64,000 nucleotides of DNA. Source: Pseudomonadota bacterium (GTDB lineage: Bacteria; Pseudomonadota; Gammaproteobacteria; Magnimaribacterales; D2472). The translations under genes were made by a program, and so were the position numbers. Shown here piece after piece: positions 1 through 8,538 of this stretch (position 1 is the first letter of the stretch; every line of letters begins with the position of its first letter). The stretch is taken from the NCBI GenBank assembly GCA_028404565.1, contig JAOOBR010000001.1, positions 1 to 64,000 on the forward strand. Direction: 5' to 3'. The notes under the pieces were generated by a model. It was not told the DNA's origin and searched no databases. It saw only the letters and a list, made by a program, of their open reading frames with translations.

Positions 1-146
1 GAGGTGTTTGATATTCAAAACTAAAAGGTTCGATAAGCCTATTTGAAAAAGCTATTAAAAAAATAAAGATAAGAGTTACTATCGGCGGAGGTATTTTTGT
101 TTCCATGAAAAAATTATATCAATCAACAGCTAAAATGCTAATAAGC

Positions 147-764
147 TTATCCTGCTGGAGCAGTGGTTGATGCTGCTGCTTCATCTTCAAGTTGTTGATT
201 CAATGAAGAAATTGAAGAAACAAAAGAAACTCCATTACCTAGGTATGCTGTGACACCATTTACATTAAATTTTTTAGTAAGCTCATGATCTATCTCGCTT
301 TGGCCTGATGCAATATCAATTTTTCTTATTTCTTTGTTAGAAAAGGCTATTAAAGTCTCGCCTACGTAAATAATCTCAAATTTTTCAAAGGAGAAAAGTT
401 TCTTTTGCTTTATGCTTTTCTTATAAATTATTCTTCCTGTTTCACAACAAAGTTTTGTGAAATCCACTGCCCCAGATTTAAAAATTAAATCCTTTCCAAT
501 AAAGATTGGCTGAAAATATATATTCCAACCACATAGAAAATCATAACGATATCTCCATAATAAATTACCTGAGCTTTCACTAAAACAGCTTATGTTTTTT
601 GTGCCTGCCCAATTTTGGTGGATTACAAGGAGAAAATCCTCATATTGAGCAATAGCTTTTGGGGTTTGTCCGTGAGGTAAATTTGCAACCCACAAAGATT
701 CATGGGTATCCAAATTGTACTTTACGACTGAATTTTTCTTTCCAAAAATTCCTATTTTTTCCAT
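147..764 (-). CDS. hypothetical protein, possibly PQQ-like beta-propeller fragment
   Basis: 205-aa ORF with repeats such as 'SGNLLWRYRYDF' and 'KIDIASGQ' typical of PQQ-like blades. Confidence 0.45.
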   Translation of the reverse strand: MEKIGIFGKKNSVVKYNLDTHESLWVANLPHGQTPKAIAQYEDFLLVIHQNWAGTKNISCFSESSGNLLWRYRYDFLCGWNIYFQPIFIGKDLIFKSGAVDFTKLCCETGRIIYKKSIKQKKLFSFEKFEIIYVGETLIAFSNKEIRKIDIASGQSEIDHELTKKFNVNGVTAYLGNGVSFVSSISSLNQQLEDEAAASTTAPAG

Positions 765-767
765 TGG

Positions 768-1148
768 TTAGGAAAAACTGTTTTCTTTTCGTTTGACTAA
801 AAAGAGTAAAAACCCTGCTAATACCAATTCGACCAAGATTTTATCGGTCGATAAAGCTGCATCATGAAATACAAATGCAATTAATCTTGATACAGCTGCA
901 AAGCCAAATAAGGCAATTGGAGTATATAACCAAACTGTATTCTTTTTGACAGCCGCACATAGAGTGAAAACACCCACAACAAGAAAGAAACTTGCAAGAT
1001 CTCCAATTTGCGTACTAAGTCCATGACTAGAAAGCAAGCTCATACCTAAACCTGCTGCAGCTGAAGTTGGATCAACCAACCACTGAAGACCCATCAACAA
1101 GAAAAGAAAACCTATAGCATAAGTAAGAATATTAAATAATTTGTCCAT
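768..1148 (-). CDS. small integral membrane protein (DUF4345-like)
   Basis: 126-aa ORF with about four hydrophobic segments. Confidence 0.45.
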   Translation of the reverse strand: MDKLFNILTYAIGFLFLLMGLQWLVDPTSAAAGLGMSLLSSHGLSTQIGDLASFFLVVGVFTLCAAVKKNTVWLYTPIALFGFAAVSRLIAFVFHDAALSTDKILVELVLAGFLLFLVKRKENSFS

Positions 1149-1173
1149 TCAATAATTATAAAACAATAAAAAA

Positions 1174-1206
1174 ATTTGTAACATTTTGCTTTCTATCGCG
1201 TCTAAG
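1174..1206 (+). promoter_or_regulatory. putative ECF-type promoter of the sigma factor gene
   Basis: AAAAAAATTTGTAAC, 16-nt spacer, CGTCTAA; same architecture as at 2482-2513. Confidence 0.55.
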
Positions 1207-1233
1207 AGAAAAAGAAAAAATATTTATAAGAAT

Positions 1234-1812
1234 ATGGGAGCTATATCTGCGATTCGTCCTCCTGCTGAAATTAAGCAGCAAAATTCTATTGCTGTTAAAC
1301 AATCTAACTTGGAAGTATGCAAGAATAGAAAACATATGCCATTTAAGGATTTGCTCTCCTCTATCACTAAAAAGCTAGTGAGTTATGCATTGATGTTAAC
1401 TAGTAATAACGAAGATGATGCATGGGACTTAATCCAATCGACTATTGAAAAACTTATAAAGAATAAAGAAACGCTTCAAGCTTCTAATCAACCAGTGGCA
1501 TACGCCAAGCGAATCTTAAAAAATAATTTTATTGATAACTATCGAAAAGAAAAAAGAATGGTTTCCATTGAAGCCAATGATATTGCAATCAGCAATGATG
1601 GTTTGCAGGAAGCATCTGTAGAGTATCAAGAAATGTTGAAATTCTTAGAGGCTTTTGATGAAACTGATAGAACAATTTTAATGATGCTTGGCAAAGGACA
1701 TAACTACAAAGAAATTCAAGAAGTTGTCGGTGATATCAGCATGGAAAATTTAAGAGTAAAGGCCAATAGAGCAAGAATTAGTCTTGCTAATTGCATGGGT
1801 AGAAAATTATGA
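1234..1812 (+). CDS. RNA polymerase sigma-70 family (ECF-like) sigma factor
   Basis: Sigma region 2-like (DDAWDLIQSTIEKLIKN...RILKNNFIDNYRKEKR) and region 4-like (DETDRTILMMLGKGHNYKEIQEVV...LRVKANRARISL). The ORF's TTG start at 1186 lies inside the putative promoter, so ATG 1234 is preferred. Confidence 0.75.
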   Translation: MGAISAIRPPAEIKQQNSIAVKQSNLEVCKNRKHMPFKDLLSSITKKLVSYALMLTSNNEDDAWDLIQSTIEKLIKNKETLQASNQPVAYAKRILKNNFIDNYRKEKRMVSIEANDIAISNDGLQEASVEYQEMLKFLEAFDETDRTILMMLGKGHNYKEIQEVVGDISMENLRVKANRARISLANCMGRKL

Positions 1813-2477
1813 AAGAAGAAATACAACTAAAAATAATAGAACTAATGGATGACGGTGCCACACTTGAAAGTTCTCTGGAACTCAAAGCTCTTGTTGAGTC
1901 ATCTGATGAAGCAACTAAATTCTATGAAAGCATATTAGTTTCAGAATCTATGCTTAAAAGCTTCTTTGGTGGAGATAAAGCAAAAGCAATAGACAGCAAA
2001 ATAGATGCTTTAGTTGAAGAACAGTTAGCTAAACCTCAGATGGTATCAAGATTTAGCTTTAAACCAGCTGTTGGCTTTGCAGTAGCAGCTAGTTTAGCGG
2101 TCATCGCCCTAACCTTTATTGATCTTCCTACAAATACGGCTGTAAATAATGTCTCTGAGGTTCAGGAAAGTCTTAATGTAGCAAATGAATATCCAACTGA
2201 ATTAATTATTGTTGAGGAAAGTGAAACATTGATAATTTCTGGTTCTGAAATGGATACGCTTTGGAGTACAGCAACTGAAATGGCAAAAGAGCTTGGCGTA
2301 GACAGGTATGAAATCATGTATGTAATGTATGAAGGTAATAAGGATTTCTTTGTTGACTCCGACATCAATCAGCCAAGAGAAGATAAAGATTATTTTGTTG
2401 ATCTTTCTCTCATTGAAGATCTAGAAACACAATTCATCATCAATGAAGTAAAACGCCATATTTACTGTCGTTGTTAA
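1809..2477 (+). CDS. putative membrane anti-sigma factor with FimV/LysM-like C-terminal domain
   Basis: Overlaps the sigma stop by 4 nt (ATGA); one TM segment (PAVGFAVAASLAVIALTFI); C-terminal 'DTLWSTATEMAKELGVDRYEIMYVMYEGNKDFFVDSDIN'. Confidence 0.6.
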   Translation: MKEEIQLKIIELMDDGATLESSLELKALVESSDEATKFYESILVSESMLKSFFGGDKAKAIDSKIDALVEEQLAKPQMVSRFSFKPAVGFAVAASLAVIALTFIDLPTNTAVNNVSEVQESLNVANEYPTELIIVEESETLIISGSEMDTLWSTATEMAKELGVDRYEIMYVMYEGNKDFFVDSDINQPREDKDYFVDLSLIEDLETQFIINEVKRHIYCRC

Positions 2478-2481
2478 AAAA

Positions 2482-2514
2482 ATTTGTAACAAATCTCTCC
2501 CTGCAACGTTAATA
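2482..2514 (+). promoter_or_regulatory. putative second ECF-type promoter upstream of 2543 gene
   Basis: AAAAAAATTTGTAAC, 16-nt spacer, CGTTAAT; matches the promoter at 1174-1206. Confidence 0.55.
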
Positions 2515-2542
2515 AAATAAGCAACTTATTTTTGGAGTCAAT

Positions 2543-3232
2543 ATGGAAGAATATATCGGTTTTGGGATTGTAATCCTCGCACTAACATCATTAGTTTTAT
2601 TATTTAAAAAGATCTTTAAAAGAAATAACAGCTCACTAGGAAATGGAGATGAGATTATCCTCGACAGTGATATGGTGCACTATGGACCCTTTTCAGGTAA
2701 TCCAGGCCGACAACACTTTCGAAAATTTGTCTTCCTCTTAAGTATCTCATCTTCATTCCTTACCGCTGATATTGATATCCAAACGATGGATAATTGGGGT
2801 ATATCTTCTTTTGGTAATGAGCTTTTATATTTAGAAAAACACTCCGAAAATGTGCAATCGACTCTGTTTATTGCCATGGAGAGACCCTTTTGTATTTGCG
2901 CTAATCCTTTATTAACAGCTCCAGTTGGAAACTCTAGCTACAATCCTGGAGATAAAATTGAGGCAACGATGATTGTTGATCAACTCAAACCTAAAAAGAT
3001 TCATTTATATGTAGATACTATTTTTGAAAATGGTAATTATTTACTCAAACCAGTTAATTATCCGCCATTGCGATATGCAGAAATTATCCGAGTTAAATTT
3101 GCTACAAATGTTGAGCTCGAAGATATGCTTTTCAATACCAAAGGCATGTCTAACGCTATGAATCAATCAGAAAGGATTTGCTTTAGTAACTATATACTAG
3201 ATGAATCTAAAATGGATGACACTAAGGTCTAA
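2543..3232 (+). CDS. hypothetical membrane-anchored protein
   Basis: 229-aa ORF, N-terminal TM helix, no recognised family. Confidence 0.6.
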   Translation: MEEYIGFGIVILALTSLVLLFKKIFKRNNSSLGNGDEIILDSDMVHYGPFSGNPGRQHFRKFVFLLSISSSFLTADIDIQTMDNWGISSFGNELLYLEKHSENVQSTLFIAMERPFCICANPLLTAPVGNSSYNPGDKIEATMIVDQLKPKKIHLYVDTIFENGNYLLKPVNYPPLRYAEIIRVKFATNVELEDMLFNTKGMSNAMNQSERICFSNYILDESKMDDTKV

Positions 3233-3234
3233 AT

Positions 3235-3319
3235 TGGTAGGGATGGAGGGAGTCGAACCCCCACGCCTTGCGGCACTTGGTTCTAAGCCAAGCATGTCTA
3301 CCAGTTCCATCACATCCCC
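3235..3319 (-). tRNA. tRNA-Leu (anticodon UAG)
   Basis: Minus strand GGGGATGTGATGGAACTGGTAGACATGCTTGGCTTAGAACCAAG...GGGTTCGACTCCCTCCATCCCTACCA; loop CTTAGAA; encoded CCA. Confidence 0.95.
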
Positions 3320-3347
3320 AGGGTAAAAGAATTATATATTATCTTAA

Positions 3348-4232
3348 CTAGATTGATAGGATTGTTTTTGCAATTAGCTCTGGCTGATTTTCTTGAGAAA
3401 AATGACCTGCATCAATTATTTGGTGATGCATATCTTTAGCTCCTGGTATCTTTTCTATGAAGAATTTTTCTCCACCTATAAAAGCCATGTCATGCTCACC
3501 AAAAAGAGTAATGGTAGGTTTATCAAAGCGTCTAAGTACTTCCCATGCCTCTATATTTTCTTGAACTTGGGGATGTTCTTTAGTGATTGGAACTAAAGTA
3601 GGAAAAACTCTTGGTCCTGCTTTGTATGAATCATCAGGAAATGGAGCATTGTATGCAGCTATTTCAGATTCATTAAGCTGTTTGAGGCTGCCTTGATTAA
3701 CTATCTTTCCGCAGTCAAAGTCTTCAACATTTTGACTGAAGTCCAGCCACTGCATAAAACCATCAGTTGCTCCGCTGCCAATAGGAAGGCCTGAGTTTGA
3801 TACTACTAGTCCATTATATAAGTCTGGATATTTTGCTAATAATCTAAGGCCGATCAGACCACCCCAATCTTGGGCAAAAAAAATGATGTTTTTTAAATCT
3901 AGTTTTTTTATTAATGTTTCAACCCACATAATGTGGTTTGCATAAGAATAATCCTCTCTTGATGCGAGCTTATCAGATTTTCCAAATCCAATTAGATCAG
4001 GAGCAATAACTCTTTTGCCATTGGAAACTAAGATAGGGATAATTTTTCTATATAGGTATGACCATGTAGGCTCACCATGCATCAATAAAACAATTTCTTC
4101 AGATTCAGAGTTTTCATCAAGAAAGTGCATCCTTAAAGTCTGATCATTATGCTCTATATCAATATAATTTGGCTCAAAAGGATAATCTTCTAGATTATCA
4201 AAACATTCATCTGGGGTTCTCAAAATTTTCAT
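3348..4232 (-). CDS. haloalkane dehalogenase-like alpha/beta hydrolase
   Basis: HGEPTWSYLYRK, nucleophile motif FAQDWGGLIGLR, C-terminal GHFSQENQPE. Confidence 0.8.
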   Translation of the reverse strand: MKILRTPDECFDNLEDYPFEPNYIDIEHNDQTLRMHFLDENSESEEIVLLMHGEPTWSYLYRKIIPILVSNGKRVIAPDLIGFGKSDKLASREDYSYANHIMWVETLIKKLDLKNIIFFAQDWGGLIGLRLLAKYPDLYNGLVVSNSGLPIGSGATDGFMQWLDFSQNVEDFDCGKIVNQGSLKQLNESEIAAYNAPFPDDSYKAGPRVFPTLVPITKEHPQVQENIEAWEVLRRFDKPTITLFGEHDMAFIGGEKFFIEKIPGAKDMHHQIIDAGHFSQENQPELIAKTILSI

Positions 4233-4233
4233 A

Positions 4234-5289
4234 TCAACTTTTTACCAATCTTTCACAACCCGAACCATCGAGTATTTCTAATACCTTCGCCCTATCCTCT
4301 TCAGAGAGATTTTCAAATTCTTCTCTTATCCACTTTAGGCACTTGGCCTGATATGGAAAAGCTTTTTGACTCCATACAACACCATCTATTTCCGTTTCCC
4401 AAGTATCATCTCCATTTTCTAACGCTTTGGCATTTGCTATCAATGCTGGTGCATAAACTTTACCGACTTCTGCAAAAAGCTCTTTGAGGCTACTTGGAAC
4501 AGAATCAACATCTAACCACTCTTTATTCTCAATCTTTAGACCTGATAAATCCTCCATTGAGTTTATCCAAGCAACTGTTCTCTTAGAAATTTCATGAGCT
4601 ATATTTCTAGATGTTGGATCGAATCCAATTAATTGAGTAAGTTGACCAAATATTGCGAAGTCTGAAGAGCTTGGTTTTTGTCCCAAAATGAATGGACTAT
4701 TAGCAAGATGTTTTTCCATAATTGCCAGAAAACGTTTATAACTTTCTTCAATAACTGGAGCTGTCTTCTCGTTAGAGCCAACCACCCACAACCTTTCAAT
4801 CTGTCTTGGTCCTATATAGTCACTAAACTGTTTCCAATGCTCATCTGGAAGGCTTGCATTATGATTAAGGGGTAACAAGGAAGCGGCGTTTTCAGCATCC
4901 TCTTTAAAATGCCATCGGTAATGGAACATATATTTTGTCGCCCACTCATCGCCAAAATCTTCCAGTAAAAAATTTAAAAAAGATAAAACGGGATTATCTG
5001 GAATTACGCTCCTTTCTAAATACTCTTTTTCAAAGCGTCTTAGTATCGGTGTAGAGTCAGTAACTGCCTCCATTTCTCCATCTTTATTTGGAAGAATAAA
5101 TGTTGGAAGTAAGGCTGGTTTTGGTTTTTCAATGTTAAATTTTGTAAAAATCTCATCGCTATCAAGAATAGTGCCTGGATCACCCCAAATAATTTCATAA
5201 TTTATATGTCTGTATCTTAGTAAAGAAATCATTTTTCTCGTGTATGGAGACGGAGGAGCTCCAATCAAAGTTATTCTTTCTGAATTCAT
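4234..5289 (-). CDS. glutathione S-transferase family protein
   Basis: N-terminal thioredoxin-like GAPPSPYTRKMISLLRYRHINYEI, C-terminal helical ILGQKPSSSDFAIFGQL. Confidence 0.7.
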   Translation of the reverse strand: MNSERITLIGAPPSPYTRKMISLLRYRHINYEIIWGDPGTILDSDEIFTKFNIEKPKPALLPTFILPNKDGEMEAVTDSTPILRRFEKEYLERSVIPDNPVLSFLNFLLEDFGDEWATKYMFHYRWHFKEDAENAASLLPLNHNASLPDEHWKQFSDYIGPRQIERLWVVGSNEKTAPVIEESYKRFLAIMEKHLANSPFILGQKPSSSDFAIFGQLTQLIGFDPTSRNIAHEISKRTVAWINSMEDLSGLKIENKEWLDVDSVPSSLKELFAEVGKVYAPALIANAKALENGDDTWETEIDGVVWSQKAFPYQAKCLKWIREEFENLSEEDRAKVLEILDGSGCERLVKS

Positions 5290-5292
5290 ACT

Positions 5293-5505
5293 CTAAAGCA
5301 CTCCTAAGAGGCTAAGAGCTATCAAAATGCTTACAAAAGTTAAAACAAGAAAAATATAGAATTCTTTCATCCTGTTGTAGTTAAAAGCATTGTAGGTCAT
5401 GCCAGAGAGAATGATTGGAAGAACAACAATAAAAATACTCCCAGCCAAGATTATAAGAGGTACGAATGCCAATAAAGTTAGTGCCTGAAGAATATATCTA
5501 TTCAT
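5293..5505 (-). CDS. small membrane protein
   Basis: 70-aa hydrophobic ORF packed between neighbours. Confidence 0.5.
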   Translation of the reverse strand: MNRYILQALTLLAFVPLIILAGSIFIVVLPIILSGMTYNAFNYNRMKEFYIFLVLTFVSILIALSLLGVL

Positions 5506-6109
5506 CTATTACAACTTCATTATTTATAGAATTTTGTATCTCAAGAAGAATCTGATTATTTTGAGTTCTGTAAGCTTCTAGAGCTTGAACAGACTCCTCT
5601 ATAAAAAGAATTTGCCTTTTAAGAGATCTTATTTCAGCTTCTGACTGGCTGACAGTTCCTGATAAGTCAGGCTGATTTTCAATTGACTGAGTTAAATTAC
5701 TTAATTCAGTATTGATTGAAGCTATAGCATCATCTATTTCTTTATCCGTTTTATTATATTTTTGGATAAGCTCATTTAAGGTTTTCGTAAGTTTTTCGAT
5801 ATTAACTTTATTTCTTTTGTTGCTAAGGTCCCAAAGCTTTCTAATCTCTTTATCTAAAAATTGTAGTTCTGCGCCAACCTCAATGAGGGAATCAGAATTT
5901 ACCTCATCTAACATAAGTAGTTGATCTTCAATTTTAGACAATCTGTCATCTAATGAAGCAGAGGTTGAATCAATTTTGGTGCTTGTTTGTTCTGACCTGA
6001 GAAGCAAGAAGAGAACTGCGCCCAGTATGGCAACAAATATTATGCCAAGCATCAAGCTACTATTTTTTTGTGGCTTAAAGTTAATACTATCTTCTCTGTT
6101 TACTTTCAT
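5498..6109 (-). CDS. membrane-anchored coiled-coil protein
   Basis: N-terminal TM helix followed by heptad-rich region. Confidence 0.55.
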   Translation of the reverse strand: MKVNREDSINFKPQKNSSLMLGIIFVAILGAVLFLLLRSEQTSTKIDSTSASLDDRLSKIEDQLLMLDEVNSDSLIEVGAELQFLDKEIRKLWDLSNKRNKVNIEKLTKTLNELIQKYNKTDKEIDDAIASINTELSNLTQSIENQPDLSGTVSQSEAEIRSLKRQILFIEESVQALEAYRTQNNQILLEIQNSINNEVVIDE

Positions 6110-6187
6110 AAGTTAATTTATATATTTTTTTAAAAGTAATATAATTTATTAGCTTTGTAAAAGTATATTTTAACTGAAAAAAAAATT

Positions 6188-7303
6188 ATGAATCTAGATT
6201 TCTCAGACGATCAAAAACTTCTTCAAGAAGAAGCTAAAAAATTTTTAACTAAAGAAGATGCTCTAAAAATAAATAGAGCAGTTATGGATAGTGATAAAAC
6301 TTATGACCAAGACCTTTGGAATAAGATTGTAGAGCTTGGATGGACTGGTATTAGAATACCAGAAGAGTATCAAGGATTAGGGCTTTCTCATTTAGAGTTA
6401 TGCGTTATTGCTGAAGAGCTTGGAAGACAGCTTGCTCCAGTACCCTTCTCCTCCTCAGTATATTTGTTTACTGAGACCCTAATTGAATTTGGTAGTGAGG
6501 AACAAAAACAATCAATCCTTCCAAAATTAGTAACCGGAGACGTTATTGGAACTCTTGCAATTGCAGAAACAAATTCAGCTCCCACTATAAATAATATTTC
6601 CGTGGAACTTAAAGATGGAAAACTTTCTGGAACTAAGATTGCAGTTCCTGATGCAGAAGTAGCTACTCATGCAGTTGTTGTAGCAAAAAATGGGGATAGT
6701 GTTTCTTTATGTGTTGCAGATCTAAATTCAGATGATGTTGATATTTCTGTTCAAAGAAATATTGATGAAAGCAGAGGCTATTATTCAGTTTCTTTTAATG
6801 ACGCTAATGCTGAAATAATTGGCGATGAGGAATCAGGTTGGTCAAACCTTGAAAAAATTATGGACCATGCTGCGGTTTTATTCTCCTTTGAACAAATAGG
6901 CGGTGCTCAAGCAAGTCTAGATATGGCTAATACATATGCAAAAGAAAGGTATGCATTTGGCAGACCAATAGGATCTTTCCAATCTATGAAACATAAATTA
7001 GCTGACATGTATGTAGCTTTAACATTAGCTAAATCAAACTCTTTTTATGGAGCATGGGCTCTATCTTCAAATGCAGCTGAACTTCCAACAGCTGCTGCAA
7101 CGGCAAGAGTTTCTGCAACCAAAGCTTTCCAGCTATGTTCTCAAGAAAATATTCAAACGCATGGCGGTAACGGGTTTACATGGGAATATGACTGTCATAT
7201 GTTCTATAAAAGATCTAAAGTGCTTTCACTTAACTTGGGTTCGCTGCCATCATGGCGCGAAAAACTTATTAAAAGCTTAGAACAAGCAAATATTAAACTA
7301 TAG
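6188..7303 (+). CDS. acyl-CoA dehydrogenase
   Basis: ACAD motifs: RIPEEYQGLGLSHLELCVIAEELGR, YAFGRPIGSFQSMKHKLADM, QTHGGNGFTWE. Confidence 0.88.
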   Translation: MNLDFSDDQKLLQEEAKKFLTKEDALKINRAVMDSDKTYDQDLWNKIVELGWTGIRIPEEYQGLGLSHLELCVIAEELGRQLAPVPFSSSVYLFTETLIEFGSEEQKQSILPKLVTGDVIGTLAIAETNSAPTINNISVELKDGKLSGTKIAVPDAEVATHAVVVAKNGDSVSLCVADLNSDDVDISVQRNIDESRGYYSVSFNDANAEIIGDEESGWSNLEKIMDHAAVLFSFEQIGGAQASLDMANTYAKERYAFGRPIGSFQSMKHKLADMYVALTLAKSNSFYGAWALSSNAAELPTAAATARVSATKAFQLCSQENIQTHGGNGFTWEYDCHMFYKRSKVLSLNLGSLPSWREKLIKSLEQANIKL

Positions 7304-7311
7304 GAGAAAAT

Positions 7312-8538
7312 ATGGACTTTAATGATACTCCACAAGAAGCAGAATTTAGAGCTAAGTGCAGAGCTTGGTTAGAAGACAATGCTGAGCTCAAAACAAAGAA
7401 GACTAATTCTGCAAAAAATATGAATGTTGGTAATAAAAGTTTGCTAGAAGCAGCTGCTGAATGGCAGAAGAAAAAATATGATGCTGGCTGGGCAATGATC
7501 CATTGGCCAAAAGAATTTGGAGGAATCGGTGCTACGCCAATTGAAAGGATTATCTGGGCACAAGAGGAGTCAAAGTTTAATGTTCCTAAAGGCGTTTATG
7601 AGATCGGTCTTGGTATGGCTGGTCCTGTAATGATGGAATATGCAACTGATGAGCAAAAAGAAAGATACTTACCTCCAATGGCTGAAGGAAAAGAAATATG
7701 GTGTCAGTTGTTTTCAGAGCCATCTGCTGGTTCTGATGTTGCTGGCCTCAGATCAAAAGCTGTTCAAGATGGAGAGAATTGGATTGTAAATGGTCAAAAA
7801 GTATGGACTTCTGGTGCACATTTCTCTGACTTTGGTATTTTAGTTGTCAGACATGATCCTAGTTTAGAAAAACACAAAGGTCTAACTTTTTTCTTTGTTA
7901 ATATGAAATCTCCAGGTATTGAAGTTAAGCCTATCAAACAGCTAACTGGCGGATCCAGTTTCAATGAAGTCTATTTTAATGATGTGGTTATACCTGACTC
8001 ACAAAGACTTGGTGAAATTGGTGATGGATGGAAAGTTGCTATCACAACTCTTATGAATGAAAGGCTTGCTGTTGGTGATGCTGATGGAGTGGATGCTAAT
8101 GAAGCTTTTGAACTAGCAAAAAAACATGACAAGGACGGAGAACAGCTGATTGATAATAATGCTGTAAGGGAGTCTATTGCTGATTGGTATTGTGAGGCAT
8201 CAGGGCTTAAAAATACAAAACTCAGGACTATGTCAGCACTTTCGAGAGGAGATACTCCAGGACCTGAAGCTTCAATTACAAAAATTGTAAGTGCTAATAA
8301 GCTTCAAGCAATAGGTAACTTTGGAATGGACTCATCAGACATGTCAGGCATGCTGATGGATGAGGAATCTGATTTTATAAAGTTTCAAATGGCATGGATG
8401 GGTGCAGCTGGCTTGAGAATAGCTGGTGGAACCGATGAAATTCTTAAAAATATTATTGCAGAGCGTGTACTTGGTCTACCTCAAGAAGCAAGAGCTGATA
8501 AGGGTCTTGCCTTTAAGGATATACCTAGCGGATCTTAA
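7312..8538 (+). CDS. acyl-CoA dehydrogenase
   Basis: WCQLFSEPSAGSDVAGL, GQKVWTSGAHFSDFGIL, AGGTDEILKNIIAERVLGLP. Confidence 0.9.
   Translation: MDFNDTPQEAEFRAKCRAWLEDNAELKTKKTNSAKNMNVGNKSLLEAAAEWQKKKYDAGWAMIHWPKEFGGIGATPIERIIWAQEESKFNVPKGVYEIGLGMAGPVMMEYATDEQKERYLPPMAEGKEIWCQLFSEPSAGSDVAGLRSKAVQDGENWIVNGQKVWTSGAHFSDFGILVVRHDPSLEKHKGLTFFFVNMKSPGIEVKPIKQLTGGSSFNEVYFNDVVIPDSQRLGEIGDGWKVAITTLMNERLAVGDADGVDANEAFELAKKHDKDGEQLIDNNAVRESIADWYCEASGLKNTKLRTMSALSRGDTPGPEASITKIVSANKLQAIGNFGMDSSDMSGMLMDEESDFIKFQMAWMGAAGLRIAGGTDEILKNIIAERVLGLPQEARADKGLAFKDIPSGS

Noticed and set aside
2162-2368. Antisense ORF inside the anti-sigma gene (and many similar 60-150 aa ORFs, e.g. 10721-11182 -, 17648-17983 +, 37134-37514 +)
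   Set aside because: They lie fully within well-supported genes on the other strand and show no family signature.
3235-3319. Integration at tRNA-Leu to explain the sigma/anti-sigma module
   Set aside because: No repeat of the tRNA 3' end and no recombinase nearby.
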